The position numbers were made by a program, and so were the translations under genes. Shown in pieces: positions 1-9,376 of a DNA stretch of 64,000 bases (within the stretch, counting starts at the first letter, position 1; every line of letters starts with the position of its first letter). Source of the DNA: Blastomonas sp. (GTDB lineage Bacteria > Pseudomonadota > Alphaproteobacteria > Sphingomonadales > Sphingomonadaceae); contig NZ_JAUCZC010000010.1 of assembly GCF_030373265.1 (NCBI RefSeq), positions 50,721-114,720 on the forward strand. The letters are read 5' to 3'. Under the pieces are notes generated by a model. It was not told the origin of the DNA. It did no database searches and was given only the letters and a program-made list of their open reading frames with translations.

Positions 1-231
1 ATCGCGCTCTATGTCGAGGACTGGGAGGATGAACTGGGCCGCGTCACGCCGCCCGTCACACTCTATCACGGGACTGCTGACAACTGGTCACCGGTCGCAA
101 TGGCGCAGGACCTTGCCGGTCGGCTGCCCAATGTCGCGGCCGTCCACCTGCTCGACGACCTTGCGCATTATTCGACATTGCGCGAATATTGGCGGCTTTA
201 CTTCACCCAACCCAGCCCAATCGTTTCATAA
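1..231 (+). CDS. alpha/beta hydrolase, C-terminal fragment
   Basis: Frame 1 is open from the first base to a TAA at 229-231, so this is the last 76 residues of a gene that begins outside the window. The visible part reads LYHGTADNWSPV and later LLDDLAHYSTL. This matches the end of an alpha/beta hydrolase, with the catalytic Asp after HGTAD-type residues and the catalytic His in the AHYS segment. The substrate cannot be told from this piece. Its 3' end overlaps the 3' end of convergent era by 34 bases. Confidence 0.7.
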   Translation: MALYVEDWEDELGRVTPPVTLYHGTADNWSPVAMAQDLAGRLPNVAAVHLLDDLAHYSTLREYWRLYFTQPSPIVS

Positions 232-1106
232 ATCTCGCGGTCCTCGTCCCAGCCTTCCTGCACCTTGACGTGCAGATAGAGGTGGACCTCGACGCCGAGC
301 ACCTTGGCGAGCTCGGTGCGGGCCTTCTCGCCGATTTCCTTGATCCGCGATCCGCCCTTGCCGAGCACGATCGCGCGCTGGGTGTCGCGGGCGACGAGGA
401 TCTGCTGGTGGATCTCGACCGAGCCGTCCTTGCGGGTGACGTATTTTTCAGGGACCACCGCGCTGGCATAGGGCAGTTCCGCGTGGAGCTGGTTGAAGAG
501 CTGCTCGCGGGTGATCTCGGTCGCGAGGATGCGCTCGCTGGCGTCGGAAACCTGGTCTTCGGGGAAGTGCCACGCGCCCTCGGGCATCGCATCGGCGAGA
601 AACGCCTTGAGCTCGGGGACGCCGTCGCCGGTCTGCGCGCTGACGAAGAACACTTCATCGAACTGGCCCGCGGCGTGCAGCTTCTGCGCCTGGATCAGCA
701 ATTTGTCCTTGGCGGCGATATCGACCTTGTTGAGCACCAGGATCTTGCGCTCTTTCCGGGTGGCGAGCTGCTCGACCAACGTCGTCAGCCGATCGTTGAG
801 CTTGGCCTTGGCATCGACGACGAGTGCGATCACGTCCGCACCGTCCGAGCCTTCCCACGCGGCGCTGACCATCGCGCGGTCGAAGCGGCGGTTGGGGTCG
901 AAGATGCCGGGCGTGTCGACCAGCATCAGCTGAGTGTTGCCGGCGATCGCGATGCCGAGCAGCCGGACGCGCGTGGTCTGTGCCTTGGGGCTGGTGATCG
1001 CGACCTTCTGGCCGACAAGCTGGTTAACCAAGGTAGACTTGCCGGCATTGGGTGCGCCGATGACGGCGACGAGGCCGCAGCGGGTTGAAATAGGGGTATC
1101 GGTCAT
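198..1106 (-). CDS. era: GTPase Era
   Basis: This 302-aa protein is the ribosome-associated GTPase Era, which binds the 3' end of 16S rRNA during assembly of the small subunit. The G1 loop GAPNAGKST is at about residues 17-25, G3 DTPG at 64-67 and G4 NKVD at 126-129. The C-terminal KH domain shows GKGGSRIKEIG at about 250-260. Length is normal for the family. The ATG overlaps the rnc stop as ATGA, so era is the last gene of a lepB-rnc-era operon, a standard alphaproteobacterial arrangement that couples RNA processing to ribosome assembly. Confidence 0.97.
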   Translation of the reverse strand: MTDTPISTRCGLVAVIGAPNAGKSTLVNQLVGQKVAITSPKAQTTRVRLLGIAIAGNTQLMLVDTPGIFDPNRRFDRAMVSAAWEGSDGADVIALVVDAKAKLNDRLTTLVEQLATRKERKILVLNKVDIAAKDKLLIQAQKLHAAGQFDEVFFVSAQTGDGVPELKAFLADAMPEGAWHFPEDQVSDASERILATEITREQLFNQLHAELPYASAVVPEKYVTRKDGSVEIHQQILVARDTQRAIVLGKGGSRIKEIGEKARTELAKVLGVEVHLYLHVKVQEGWDEDREIYETIGLGWVK

Positions 1107-1777
1107 GTGTTGTGCTCCGCCAGAAACTGCCGTGCGGCATGCGTTTCGGCTTCCTGTTTGCTGGTCCCGGTCGCCTCTGCGGCGCCCAGTCCCTTGATTT
1201 CGACCCGCACGGTGAAGCGCAGATCATGGTCGGGCCCGGACTTGCCGAGCATGGTGTAGGTCGGCGTCTTGCGGTTGCGCGCAGCGGCCCATTCCTGAAG
1301 TTCGGACTTGGGGTGCCGCGGCGCTTCGGCAATGTCGCTGATGCGCTCGGCCCAGTGCCGTTCGATGAAGCTGCGTGCGCTGGCCAGACCGCCGTCCAGA
1401 TACAGCGCGCCGATCAGCGCTTCGACGACATCGCCCAATATGTTGGTGCTGCCTGCGCCGCCATCGTCGCGCGCCTGCTTGCCCAGCCGGATCAGCGCGC
1501 CAAGGTTGCAGGCGCGGGCGATATCCGCGCAGCTTTCACGCGAGACCAGCCGGTTGAGAAACGCGGACATTTGCCCTTCGGCGGCCTTGGGGAAGCGGGC
1601 ATAGAGAAGGTCTGCCATGACCATGCCGAGCACCCGGTCACCCAGAAACTCCAGCCGCTGATAGTCCGGCGTCTGACCGGTGCTGCCATGGGTCAGCGCC
1701 TGCACGAACAGGGCGGGGTTGCTCGGCGCGTGGTCGATGATCGGCGCCAGCGCCGACAGATCGACGGGATTGCTCAA
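1103..1777 (-). CDS. rnc: ribonuclease III
   Basis: Ribonuclease III cleaves double-stranded RNA, including rRNA precursors. The signature QRLEFLGDRVL is at about residues 40-50, and the second acidic motif DVVEALIGALYLDGG follows. A C-terminal double-stranded RNA-binding domain starts near HPKSELQEW. The frame stays open upstream to 1825, but that extension lies inside lepB. I prefer the TTG at 1777, which overlaps the lepB stop codon and gives 224 aa, the usual family size. The 3' end overlaps the era start by 4 bases. Confidence 0.94.
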   Translation of the reverse strand: MSNPVDLSALAPIIDHAPSNPALFVQALTHGSTGQTPDYQRLEFLGDRVLGMVMADLLYARFPKAAEGQMSAFLNRLVSRESCADIARACNLGALIRLGKQARDDGGAGSTNILGDVVEALIGALYLDGGLASARSFIERHWAERISDIAEAPRHPKSELQEWAAARNRKTPTYTMLGKSGPDHDLRFTVRVEIKGLGAAEATGTSKQEAETHAARQFLAEHNT

Positions 1778-2586
1778 AAGCCTTCCCCGATACGGTCCCA
1801 GCGCGCGGCAGTGAACCAGGTCCATGGCAGGAACCAGCTCGCCGAGCCATCGGTGGAGAACACCGTCACCAGCGCGCGACCAACCAGGTGATCCTGCGGC
1901 ACGATGCCGATGCCCTGGCCTTCGACCGCAGGGAAGCGGCTGTCGAGGCTGTTGTCGCGGTTGTCGCCCATCAGGAACATATGCCCTTCAGGCACGACGA
2001 TCGCTTCGGTGGTGTCACGCGGCGCATCGATCAGGTCGAGCACATAATAGGATTTGCCACCGGGCAGCGTCTCGCGAAAGCGCGGATAGCTGCACACCGC
2101 GGCGCCTTCGCTGCCGGGCACCTCGAAGCTGCGGTCGTAGCAGCGGGTGTTGGGCGACACCGGGATCACGAAATCGGCGACCCGCCGCCGTTGCACGGCC
2201 TTGCCGTTCAGCCATACGGTGCCGTCGCGCATTTCGATGGTGTCGCCGGGCAGGCCGATGACGCGCTTGATATAGTCGGCGCCAGCTGTCGGCGGTGCCT
2301 TGAACACGACGACATCGCCGCGCTCGGGCTGGCTCGCCAGGACCCGTCCGGGAATGATCGGCAGGTTGAACGGCATCGAGTAGCGCGAATAGCCATAGGA
2401 CCATTTCGACACGAGCAGATAGTCGCCCACGACCAGCCGCGGCTGCATCGATTCCGACGGGATATTGAACGGGGAAATGATGAAGCTGCGCAAGATAAAG
2501 AAGAAAATCGCCAGCTTGACCAGAAACTGCAGAAAATCCGCCGTTTCAGACTTGGCTTTCGGGGCGTTTGCGACGGTTTCGGTCAT
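1774..2586 (-). CDS. lepB: signal peptidase I
   Basis: Type I signal peptidase removes signal peptides from exported proteins at the periplasmic face of the inner membrane. The 270-aa protein has one N-terminal membrane segment (about residues 22-40). Next come the catalytic serine motif IPSESMQP (Ser46) and the catalytic lysine in DYIKRVIGLPGD (Lys107). The conserved box GDNRDNSLDSR is near the C-terminus. It is the first gene of the lepB-rnc-era operon and diverges from pgi across a 137-base gap that should hold both promoters; I could not pick clear boxes there. Confidence 0.95.
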   Translation of the reverse strand: MTETVANAPKAKSETADFLQFLVKLAIFFFILRSFIISPFNIPSESMQPRLVVGDYLLVSKWSYGYSRYSMPFNLPIIPGRVLASQPERGDVVVFKAPPTAGADYIKRVIGLPGDTIEMRDGTVWLNGKAVQRRRVADFVIPVSPNTRCYDRSFEVPGSEGAAVCSYPRFRETLPGGKSYYVLDLIDAPRDTTEAIVVPEGHMFLMGDNRDNSLDSRFPAVEGQGIGIVPQDHLVGRALVTVFSTDGSASWFLPWTWFTAARWDRIGEGF

Positions 2587-2723
2587 TTTCTCCCTTTGCG
2601 GATGACCCTATGCCCCGTCAAGCCCCTGTCGATCAGCGGCAAGTGGTTTGGCAAGCCTCTCGCCAAGCTGGATATGCCCCGCTAAACCCGCCTCGTCCCG
2701 AAGCCTGAAGAAAGAGAACAGCC

Positions 2724-4241
2724 ATGCCGCACAGCGCCGATGCCATCTGGCAATCGATTGCAAATCACCCCCGCCAGACGCTTGGCCAGCTGTTCACCGA
2801 GGACGCGGACAGGCTGGCGCAGCTGTCGCAACGCTTGCCCGTTGGCGGCACGGACATATTGTTCGATTTTTCCAAGACCCATCTGGATAGCGGGCTGATC
2901 GCACGTTTCGGCGAACTTGCCGAGGCGATGCACCTGGCCGGGATGCGTGACCAGTTCCTGTCGGGGGCGAAGATCAACACCAGCGAGGACCGGGCGTCCG
3001 AACACCCCGCCGAGCGCGGCATGGGCGCTGCCGATGCGGTCGAACAGGCAACCGCGCTCCACGCTCGGATGGCGGCGCTGGTCGAAGCCATCGAAGAAGG
3101 GCTGCTCGGCGAAATCCGCCATATCCTGCACATCGGCATCGGCGGATCGGCGCTGGGTCCCAAATTGGTGATCGATGCACTGTGCCGCGACAGCGACCGT
3201 TATGACGTCGCCGTGGTCGCGAACGTCGATGGCGAGTCCCTGTCCGAGGCGGTGGCCAATTTCGATCCTGCCAAGACATTGGTCGCGATCGCATCGAAGA
3301 CCTTCACCACCACCGAAACGCTGATGAACGCCAACAGCGCGATCGAATGGCTGCGCGAGGGCGGGGTGGACGATCCCTTTGGCCAGCTGGTCGCGCTGAC
3401 CGCTGCGCCCGACAAGGCCGCCGAATGGGGCATCGACGAGACCCGCATCCTGCCGTTCGCCGAGAGTGTCGGCGGACGCTACTCGGTGTGGTCGAGCATC
3501 GGCTTTCCAGTCGCGATGGCGCTGGGCAACGAGGGGTTCGCGGCATTCCGCGCCGGTGCGCTCGCGATGGACCAGCATTTCGCCACCGCCCCCTGGGAGC
3601 GCAACCTGCCGGTGCTCGCGGCCTTTGCCGACCTGTATTACGCGCAGGTCCGTGGCTGCCAGACGCGGGCGGTGTTCGCCTATGACGAGCGGTTGCGGTT
3701 GCTGCCCGACTATCTCCAGCAGCTCGAGATGGAGAGCAACGGCAAGCTGGTGATGCGCGACGGTTCTGCGCTCACCCGGCCCAGCGCGCCGATCACTTGG
3801 GGCGGGGTGGGCACCGACGCCCAGCACGCGGTATTCCAGCTGCTCCATCAAGGCACGCATCTGGTGCCGGTGGAGTTTATCGCGGCGCGGCTTTCGGTGC
3901 ATGAATTCGACGAGGCGCACCACCGTGCGTTGCTCACCAACTGCTTTGCGCAAGGGGCGGCGCTGATGCAGGGCAAGGCCAGCGACGACCCGCAGCGCAG
4001 CTATCCCGGCGACCGGCCATCGGTGACGATCCTGCTCGACAACGTTGACCCAGCGAGCCTGGGGGCGATGCTGGCGTTCTACGAACACCGCACCTTCGCC
4101 AACGCGATGCTGCTGGGGATCAATCCTTTTGACCAGTTCGGTGTTGAATTGGGCAAGGAAATCGCCAAATCCATGGACAACCGCCAGTCCGGCGATTTCG
4201 ACCCTTCCACCGCCGCGCTGATCGAGGCTGCAGGTCTGTAA
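2724..4241 (+). CDS. pgi: glucose-6-phosphate isomerase
   Basis: Phosphoglucose isomerase interconverts glucose 6-phosphate and fructose 6-phosphate in glycolysis and gluconeogenesis. The 505-aa protein has the sugar-phosphate-binding motif GIGGSALGPK at about residues 138-147. It also has the family's active-site segments GGRYSVWSSIG and, near the end, GINPFDQFGVELGK. Length suits the shorter alphaproteobacterial form. It is followed 37 bases later by gor on the same strand, so the two may be cotranscribed. Confidence 0.96.
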   Translation: MPHSADAIWQSIANHPRQTLGQLFTEDADRLAQLSQRLPVGGTDILFDFSKTHLDSGLIARFGELAEAMHLAGMRDQFLSGAKINTSEDRASEHPAERGMGAADAVEQATALHARMAALVEAIEEGLLGEIRHILHIGIGGSALGPKLVIDALCRDSDRYDVAVVANVDGESLSEAVANFDPAKTLVAIASKTFTTTETLMNANSAIEWLREGGVDDPFGQLVALTAAPDKAAEWGIDETRILPFAESVGGRYSVWSSIGFPVAMALGNEGFAAFRAGALAMDQHFATAPWERNLPVLAAFADLYYAQVRGCQTRAVFAYDERLRLLPDYLQQLEMESNGKLVMRDGSALTRPSAPITWGGVGTDAQHAVFQLLHQGTHLVPVEFIAARLSVHEFDEAHHRALLTNCFAQGAALMQGKASDDPQRSYPGDRPSVTILLDNVDPASLGAMLAFYEHRTFANAMLLGINPFDQFGVELGKEIAKSMDNRQSGDFDPSTAALIEAAGL

Positions 4242-4278
4242 GGGCCGTTCCCATTCCGATTCCCGGGAGTTTGAGTAC

Positions 4279-5625
4279 ATGAGTGACTATGATTTCGACC
4301 TGTTCGTCATCGGAGCGGGATCGGGCGGGGTGCGCGCCTCGCGCATCGCCTCGTCGCACGGCGCCAAGGTCGCGGTGGCCGAGGAATACCGCGTCGGCGG
4401 CACGTGTGTCATTCGCGGCTGCGTGCCCAAAAAGCTGCTGGTCTATGGGTCGCACTTCGCCGAGGATCTGGAAGACGCGCAGAACTATGGCTGGACCATC
4501 GAGGGCGCCAAGTTCAGCTGGCAGGTGTTGCGCGATCGGGTGCTGGGCGATGTCGACCGGCTGAATGCGGCGTATATCTCGACGCTCACCAACCACAACG
4601 TCACGATCATCGACCAGCGCGCGACGATCATCGCGCCGCACCGGGTGAAGCTTGCCAGCGGCAAGGAGATCAGCGCGAAGTACATCCTGATCGCCGTTGG
4701 CGCGCGTCCGTTCGTTCCCGAATTCCCGGGCGCCGAGCATATCCTGACCTCGAACGAGATGTTCCACCTCGACGAACTCCCCAAGCGCGCGGTGATCGCG
4801 GGCGGCGGCTATATCGCCAACGAGTTCGCCGGCATTCTCAATGGCCTGGGCACCAAGGTGACCATCGTCAACCGGAGTGACAGCATTCTGCGCGGCTATG
4901 ATGAATCGTTGCGCGACCGGCTGCTGCAGATTTCGATGACCAAGGGGATCGAGTTCAAGTTCAACGCACCGTTCGAGAAGATCGAAAAGCGCGAGGACGG
5001 CACGCTCGACGTCTATCTCAAGGGTCAGGACCCGATCCATACCGATATCGTGATGTTCGCCACCGGACGCGTTCCCAATGTCGAAGGTCTGGGTCTGGAA
5101 CATGCCGGGATCGAGACTGACGACCTGGGTGCGATCCCGGTGGACGAATACAGCAAGACCAGTTGCGACAGCATCTATGCGGTGGGCGATGTCACCAACC
5201 GTGTGCAGTTGACCCCGGTGGCGATCCGAGAGGGGCAGGCGTTCGCCGATACCGTGTTCGGCGACAAGCCGAGCACCGTCGATTACAACTGCATTCCCAC
5301 CGCGGTGTTCTCGCAGCCGCCGATTGCCTCTGTCGGCCTGACCGAAGGCGAGGCGCGCAACCGCTATGGCAACATCCGCGTCTATTCGTCCGACTTCCGC
5401 CCGATGCGCAACGTGTTCGCACACCGGGCCGAGCGCGGGCTTTACAAGATGATCACCGAGGAACCCTCGGGCAAGATCCTCGGGCTGCACATGATCGGCC
5501 CGGATTCGCCCGAAATCCTGCAGGCGGCGGCGATCGCGGTAAAGGCGGGGCTGACCAAGCAGGCGTTCGACGACACCGTGGCGCTGCACCCCAGCATGGC
5601 CGAAGAACTGGTGCTGATGAAGTAA
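4279..5625 (+). CDS. gor: glutathione-disulfide reductase
   Basis: This FAD- and NADPH-dependent flavoenzyme keeps glutathione reduced in the cytoplasm. The 448-aa protein has the FAD-binding GAGSGG (residues 12-17) and the redox-active disulfide CVIRGC (Cys43 and Cys48). A second dinucleotide fold begins at VIAGGGYIANEFAG. The C-terminal catalytic segment HPSMAEE is also present. The order fits glutathione reductase rather than lipoamide dehydrogenase, whose motif is CxxxGC with other flanks (compare lpd at 28887). GGGAG lies upstream of the ATG. The stop falls in a small hairpin, AAGCGC/GCGCTT at 5624-5641, facing the convergent ScfR gene. Confidence 0.95.
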   Translation: MSDYDFDLFVIGAGSGGVRASRIASSHGAKVAVAEEYRVGGTCVIRGCVPKKLLVYGSHFAEDLEDAQNYGWTIEGAKFSWQVLRDRVLGDVDRLNAAYISTLTNHNVTIIDQRATIIAPHRVKLASGKEISAKYILIAVGARPFVPEFPGAEHILTSNEMFHLDELPKRAVIAGGGYIANEFAGILNGLGTKVTIVNRSDSILRGYDESLRDRLLQISMTKGIEFKFNAPFEKIEKREDGTLDVYLKGQDPIHTDIVMFATGRVPNVEGLGLEHAGIETDDLGAIPVDEYSKTSCDSIYAVGDVTNRVQLTPVAIREGQAFADTVFGDKPSTVDYNCIPTAVFSQPPIASVGLTEGEARNRYGNIRVYSSDFRPMRNVFAHRAERGLYKMITEEPSGKILGLHMIGPDSPEILQAAAIAVKAGLTKQAFDDTVALHPSMAEELVLMK

Positions 5626-5646
5626 GCGCCGACGCGCGCTTGATCG

Positions 5647-7047
5647 TTACCCGATCCGGTACGGCACCATGCCGCGCCGGTCGGGGTCGATCAGCAACGG
5701 GCGATCGGTGGGCGGAAACGCGCGCTGGTCGCAATTGTCGCGCGGGCAGGTGCGGCAGCCGATCCCGATCGGGGTGACCGCGCCCACCGCGGTGGTATCG
5801 AGCCCGTCGGCATAGATGAAATGCCGCGCGTGCTCGACCTCGCAGCCTAAAGCGACGGCATAGCGGCGCGGCTTGCGGCCATAGCTGCCCGAGGGCTTGA
5901 CCAGCCCCTTGGCCATCGAGACATAGCGCACCCCGTCGGGGGTCTCGGCGAGCTGGACGAGAATGCGGTCGGGGATCGCGGCGGCCTCGTGCACCACCCA
6001 GAGCGGACACGCGCCACCGAAGCGCGCGAACTGCAACCGGGTGGCGCTGTGCCGTTTGGTGATGTTGCCCGCCATGTCGACCCGGCAGAAGAACACCGGC
6101 AGCCCGCGCGCGCCGGGCCGCTGCAGCGTCGACAGCCGGTGGCACGCTTGCTCGAAGCTCACCCCGAAGCTCTGGCTCAATTGCTCGATATCATGACGGC
6201 ACGCCATCGCGGTGTTGCGAAAGCGCGCATAGGGCATCGCCAGCGCGCCGGCGGCATAGTTCGCCAGCCCCACCGCGACCAGCCTGCGCGCCTGTTCGCT
6301 GCGCAAATCAGCGCTGGCGGCGAGCGCGGCGATGGCATCGCGCATCTCCTCGGCCACCAGCCGGTGCGCGAGCTGGAAATAGCGCGATTCGGGCGCCATG
6401 CTGCGATCAAGCGACAGCGTGCGGCTGTCCCGGTCGAACCGGCTGAGCGATGTGTCGGCTGTGGTGCCCTGGTGCCAGCCCAGCGTGATGCCATGGCGTT
6501 GGTTCAGCCGGTCGGACAGCCCGTCCGCGTTCAGCGCGTCACCGAGCTGTTCCGCAATCCGCTCGGCCTCGCGGTCGAGCAGGTCGATGTAATTGCCCGC
6601 TTCGTGAAACCAGTCGCGCACCTCTTCCCAGGGCAGCCGCGCGGCGTGCTGCCCGGTGCCCGCGAGGCTGTCGTCGAGCATCGCGGCGCGTTCCTGCGCC
6701 TGGCGGTATCCCTGATACAGCGTCGAGAGCATAGCAGCGAAATCGGGCTGCACTTCCTGCCAGCGCGCGAGCCTTGCCGGGTCGATGTCTGCGCCTGCGA
6801 AAAGCGGGTCGTCGAGGATTGGCTGCAACACTTCGCCGGTGCCGTCTTCAGCCTCGGTATCGAACGCAAACCGCCGCGACAATGCGGTCAGCACCGCGGT
6901 GGTCACCGGGCGCTCGTCGTTCTCGATCTGGCTGAGATAGCTCGCCGAAATCCCCAAGGCCTCGGCCATCGCTGCCTGGTTGAGACCACTGCGGCGGCGG
7001 GATGCGCGAACGCGGGATCCGGCATAGAGGCGCTTGCGGGTCGACAT
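5647..7047 (-). CDS. ScfR-family regulator (PccR-type) of propionyl-CoA carboxylase
   Basis: This 466-aa protein has an N-terminal XRE-type helix-turn-helix (about residues 10-65, with GISASYLSQIEN). A middle IrrE/M78-like segment has a degenerate metallopeptidase motif (LAHRL instead of HExxH). The C-terminal DUF2083-like domain is cysteine-containing (GIGCRTCPRDNC). This is the architecture of short-chain fatty acyl-CoA regulators (ScfR), which include PccR of Rhodobacter sphaeroides and RamB of Corynebacterium. Family knowledge: PccR senses propionyl-CoA status and controls pcc. Here the gene diverges from pccB, and the gap carries repeated TTTGCAA boxes like the known RamB/ScfR site, so control of the downstream module is strongly suggested. 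Confidence 0.9.
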   Translation of the reverse strand: MSTRKRLYAGSRVRASRRRSGLNQAAMAEALGISASYLSQIENDERPVTTAVLTALSRRFAFDTEAEDGTGEVLQPILDDPLFAGADIDPARLARWQEVQPDFAAMLSTLYQGYRQAQERAAMLDDSLAGTGQHAARLPWEEVRDWFHEAGNYIDLLDREAERIAEQLGDALNADGLSDRLNQRHGITLGWHQGTTADTSLSRFDRDSRTLSLDRSMAPESRYFQLAHRLVAEEMRDAIAALAASADLRSEQARRLVAVGLANYAAGALAMPYARFRNTAMACRHDIEQLSQSFGVSFEQACHRLSTLQRPGARGLPVFFCRVDMAGNITKRHSATRLQFARFGGACPLWVVHEAAAIPDRILVQLAETPDGVRYVSMAKGLVKPSGSYGRKPRRYAVALGCEVEHARHFIYADGLDTTAVGAVTPIGIGCRTCPRDNCDQRAFPPTDRPLLIDPDRRGMVPYRIG

Positions 7048-7060
7048 GCCTCATCGCTAG

Positions 7061-7090
7061 TTTGCAAACATGCGCTTTGCAAGTTTGCAA
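7061..7090. promoter_or_regulatory. ScfR/PccR operator cluster
   Basis: Three TTTGCAA boxes lie at 7061-7067, 7076-7082 and 7084-7090, with a weaker TTTGCG at 7098-7103. The first, TTTGCAAA, is nearly palindromic. They sit between the regulator start (7047) and the pccB start (7159), spaced about one and one-half helical turns apart. The core equals the TTTGCAAA reported for RamB/ScfR regulators, so both autoregulation and control of pccB are likely. Confidence 0.75.
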
Positions 7091-7158
7091 TTTAACATTT
7101 GCGCCTGCCTTCAAAGGCTGAAAAGGATGCGGTCCGAAATTCAGACAAGAGGGATGCG

Positions 7159-8685
7159 ATGCAGGCCATATTGGAAGAACTCGCCGAGCGGCGCGAGAAA
7201 GCGCATCTGGGCGGCGGCGAAAAGCGCATCGCAGCCCAGCATAGCAAGGGCAAGCTGACCGCGCGCGAACGCATCGACGTGCTGCTCGATCCGGGCAGTT
7301 TCGAGGAGCTCGACATGTACGTCGAGCACAACTGCACCGACTTCGGCATGCAGGACCAGATCATCCCCGGCGACGGCGTTGTCACCGGATCGGGCACGGT
7401 CAACGGCCGCCTCGTCTTCGTGTTCAGCCAGGACTTCACCGTGTTCGGCGGATCGCTCTCGGAGCGCCACGCGCAGAAGATCTGCAAGATCATGGACATG
7501 GCGCTCAAGGTCGGCGCGCCGGTGATCGGCCTCAACGATTCGGGCGGCGCGCGCATCCAGGAAGGCGTGGCGTCACTCGGCGGTTATGCCGAGGTGTTCC
7601 AGCGCAACGTGCTGGCATCGGGCGTGGTGCCGCAGCTCAGCCTGATCATGGGGCCTTGCGCTGGCGGCGCGGTCTACAGCCCCGCGATGACCGACTTCAT
7701 CTTCATGGTGAAGGATTCGAGCTACATGTTCGTCACCGGCCCCGATGTGGTCAAGACCGTGACCAACGAGGTGGTGACGCAGGAGGAGCTCGGCGGTGCC
7801 GTCACGCACACCGCCAAGTCGGGCGTCGCCGATGTCGCGTTCGACAACGACATCGAGGCGCTGCTCGCCGCGCGCGATCTGATCGATTATCTGCCGCTGT
7901 CGAACCGCGAGGATCTGCCCGAGCGCCCGACCGCGGACCCGTTCGACCGGATCGAGAACAGCCTCGACACGCTGATCCCGGCCAACCCGAACATGCCCTA
8001 TGACATGCACGAGCTGATCAGGAAGACGCTCGACGAGGGCGAGTTCTTCGAGATCCAGCCGACCCACGCGGGCAACATCATCACCGGCTTCGGCCGGATC
8101 GAAGGCCGTACGGTGGGCGTCGTCGCCAACCAGCCGATGGTGCTAGCGGGATGTCTCGACATCAACTCGTCCAAGAAAGCCGCGCGCTTTGTGCGCTTCT
8201 GCGATTGCTTCGAGATCCCGATCATCACCTTTGTCGACGTCCCCGGCTTCCTGCCCGGCGTGGCGCAGGAACACAGCGGCATCATCAAGCACGGCGCGAA
8301 ATTGCTCTATGCCTATGCCGAGGCGACGGTCCCGAAGATCACCGTCATCACCCGCAAGGCCTATGGCGGCGCGTACGACGTGATGGCGTCAAAGCACCTG
8401 CGCGGCGACCTCAACTACGCCTGGCCCACCGCCGAAATCGCGGTGATGGGCGCCAAGGGCGCGGTCGAGATCATCTTCCGTGGGCGTACAGCGGACGAGA
8501 TCGCCGAACGCACCAAGGAATACGAAGCCCGCTTCGCCAACCCGTTCGTCGCGGCCTCCAAGGGCTTTATCGACGAGGTGATCATGCCGCATTCGACAAG
8601 GCGGCGGATCGCGCTGGGCTTGCGCAAGCTGCGCAACAAGCAGCTGGAAAATCCCTGGAAGAAGCATGACAATATTCCGTTGTGA
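7159..8685 (+). CDS. pccB: propionyl-CoA carboxylase, beta (carboxyltransferase) subunit
   Basis: This subunit transfers the carboxyl group from carboxybiotin to propionyl-CoA to make (S)-methylmalonyl-CoA. The 508-aa protein shows the carboxyltransferase features [25 protein letters not shown] and, in the C-terminal half, VDVPGFLPG and [10 protein letters not shown]. The frame is open from a TTG at 7099. The ATG at 7159 is preferred because GAGGG stands 5 bases upstream, the protein then has the usual length, and the operator region stays outside the gene. The partner alpha subunit is encoded 5.7 kb downstream (pccA, 14406). Confidence 0.95.
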   Translation: MQAILEELAERREKAHLGGGEKRIAAQHSKGKLTARERIDVLLDPGSFEELDMYVEHNCTDFGMQDQIIPGDGVVTGSGTVNGRLVFVFSQDFTVFGGSLSERHAQKICKIMDMALKVGAPVIGLNDSGGARIQEGVASLGGYAEVFQRNVLASGVVPQLSLIMGPCAGGAVYSPAMTDFIFMVKDSSYMFVTGPDVVKTVTNEVVTQEELGGAVTHTAKSGVADVAFDNDIEALLAARDLIDYLPLSNREDLPERPTADPFDRIENSLDTLIPANPNMPYDMHELIRKTLDEGEFFEIQPTHAGNIITGFGRIEGRTVGVVANQPMVLAGCLDINSSKKAARFVRFCDCFEIPIITFVDVPGFLPGVAQEHSGIIKHGAKLLYAYAEATVPKITVITRKAYGGAYDVMASKHLRGDLNYAWPTAEIAVMGAKGAVEIIFRGRTADEIAERTKEYEARFANPFVAASKGFIDEVIMPHSTRRRIALGLRKLRNKQLENPWKKHDNIPL

Positions 8686-8942
8686 TCATTGAACTCGAAA
8701 AGCTCAAGGCGCTTCTTTGGGAAGAGTGGGACCCTATAGGGGTGAACCAGTTTGCGAGCGCTAAAGACGAATATGACAGCTATGCCTTTCAGCTTTTTCA
8801 AATGCTCCATGCCGGAGCTGGACTTCAGGACATTGAAGCATTCTTAAAATGGGCCGAGCAAGAAAACATGGGCTTGAACCCGACAGGTGTTCACAGCCAA
8901 ATCGCTGAGAAAGTGATGAACATTCATAGGAACGGACAATGA
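8682..8942 (+). CDS. small hypothetical protein in the propionyl-CoA operon
   Basis: This 86-aa protein starts with GTG. It overlaps the pccB stop by 4 bases (GTGA) and the mce start by 4 bases (ATGA), so it is translationally coupled on both sides. The sequence [14 protein letters not shown] followed by DEYDSYAFQ resembles a small uncharacterised family (DUF1871-like, uncertain). Base composition is visibly less GC-rich than both neighbours, which suggests later insertion into the operon. No signal peptide, membrane segment or catalytic motif is visible and I assign no function. Confidence 0.75.
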   Translation: MIIELEKLKALLWEEWDPIGVNQFASAKDEYDSYAFQLFQMLHAGAGLQDIEAFLKWAEQENMGLNPTGVHSQIAEKVMNIHRNGQ

Positions 8943-9373
8943 AGCTAGGCCGTCTCAATCATATTGGCGTCGCCACGCCCTCGATCGCGGATGCCATCGT
9001 GTTCTACCGCGATGTCATGGGCGCGACCAAGATCCATGATCCGTTCGACCTGCCCGAACAGGGGGTGAAGGTGTGCTTTGTCGATACGCCGGGCGCGGAT
9101 GGCGCGCTCAATGGCACGCAGATCGAACTGATCGAGCCGCTGCCGGGCAATGCCTCGATCGGCTCGTTTCTCGAGAAGAACCCGGCCGGGGGGCAGCATC
9201 ATATGTGCTATGAGGTGCCCGATATTCATGCAGCGAAAGCGGAGTTCGAGGCGCTGGGCAAGCGGGTATTGGGTGAGCCTCGGATTGGCGCGCACGGGAC
9301 GTTGATCTTCTTCGTGCATCCCAGGGATATGGGCGGGGTGCTGACCGAGATCATGGAGACGCCGAAGCATTAG
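8939..9373 (+). CDS. mce: methylmalonyl-CoA epimerase
   Basis: This VOC-fold metalloenzyme converts (S)- to (R)-methylmalonyl-CoA, the link between propionyl-CoA carboxylase and the mutase. The 144-aa length is normal. N-terminal NHIGVATPS carries the first metal-binding His. GGQHHMCYEV in the middle and FFVHPRDMGGVLTEI with the metal-binding Glu near the end complete the pattern. The ATG overlaps the preceding stop as ATGA. A strong 10-bp hairpin begins 3 bases after the stop, at 9377. Confidence 0.95.
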   Translation: MKLGRLNHIGVATPSIADAIVFYRDVMGATKIHDPFDLPEQGVKVCFVDTPGADGALNGTQIELIEPLPGNASIGSFLEKNPAGGQHHMCYEVPDIHAAKAEFEALGKRVLGEPRIGAHGTLIFFVHPRDMGGVLTEIMETPKH

Positions 9374-9376
9374 ACG

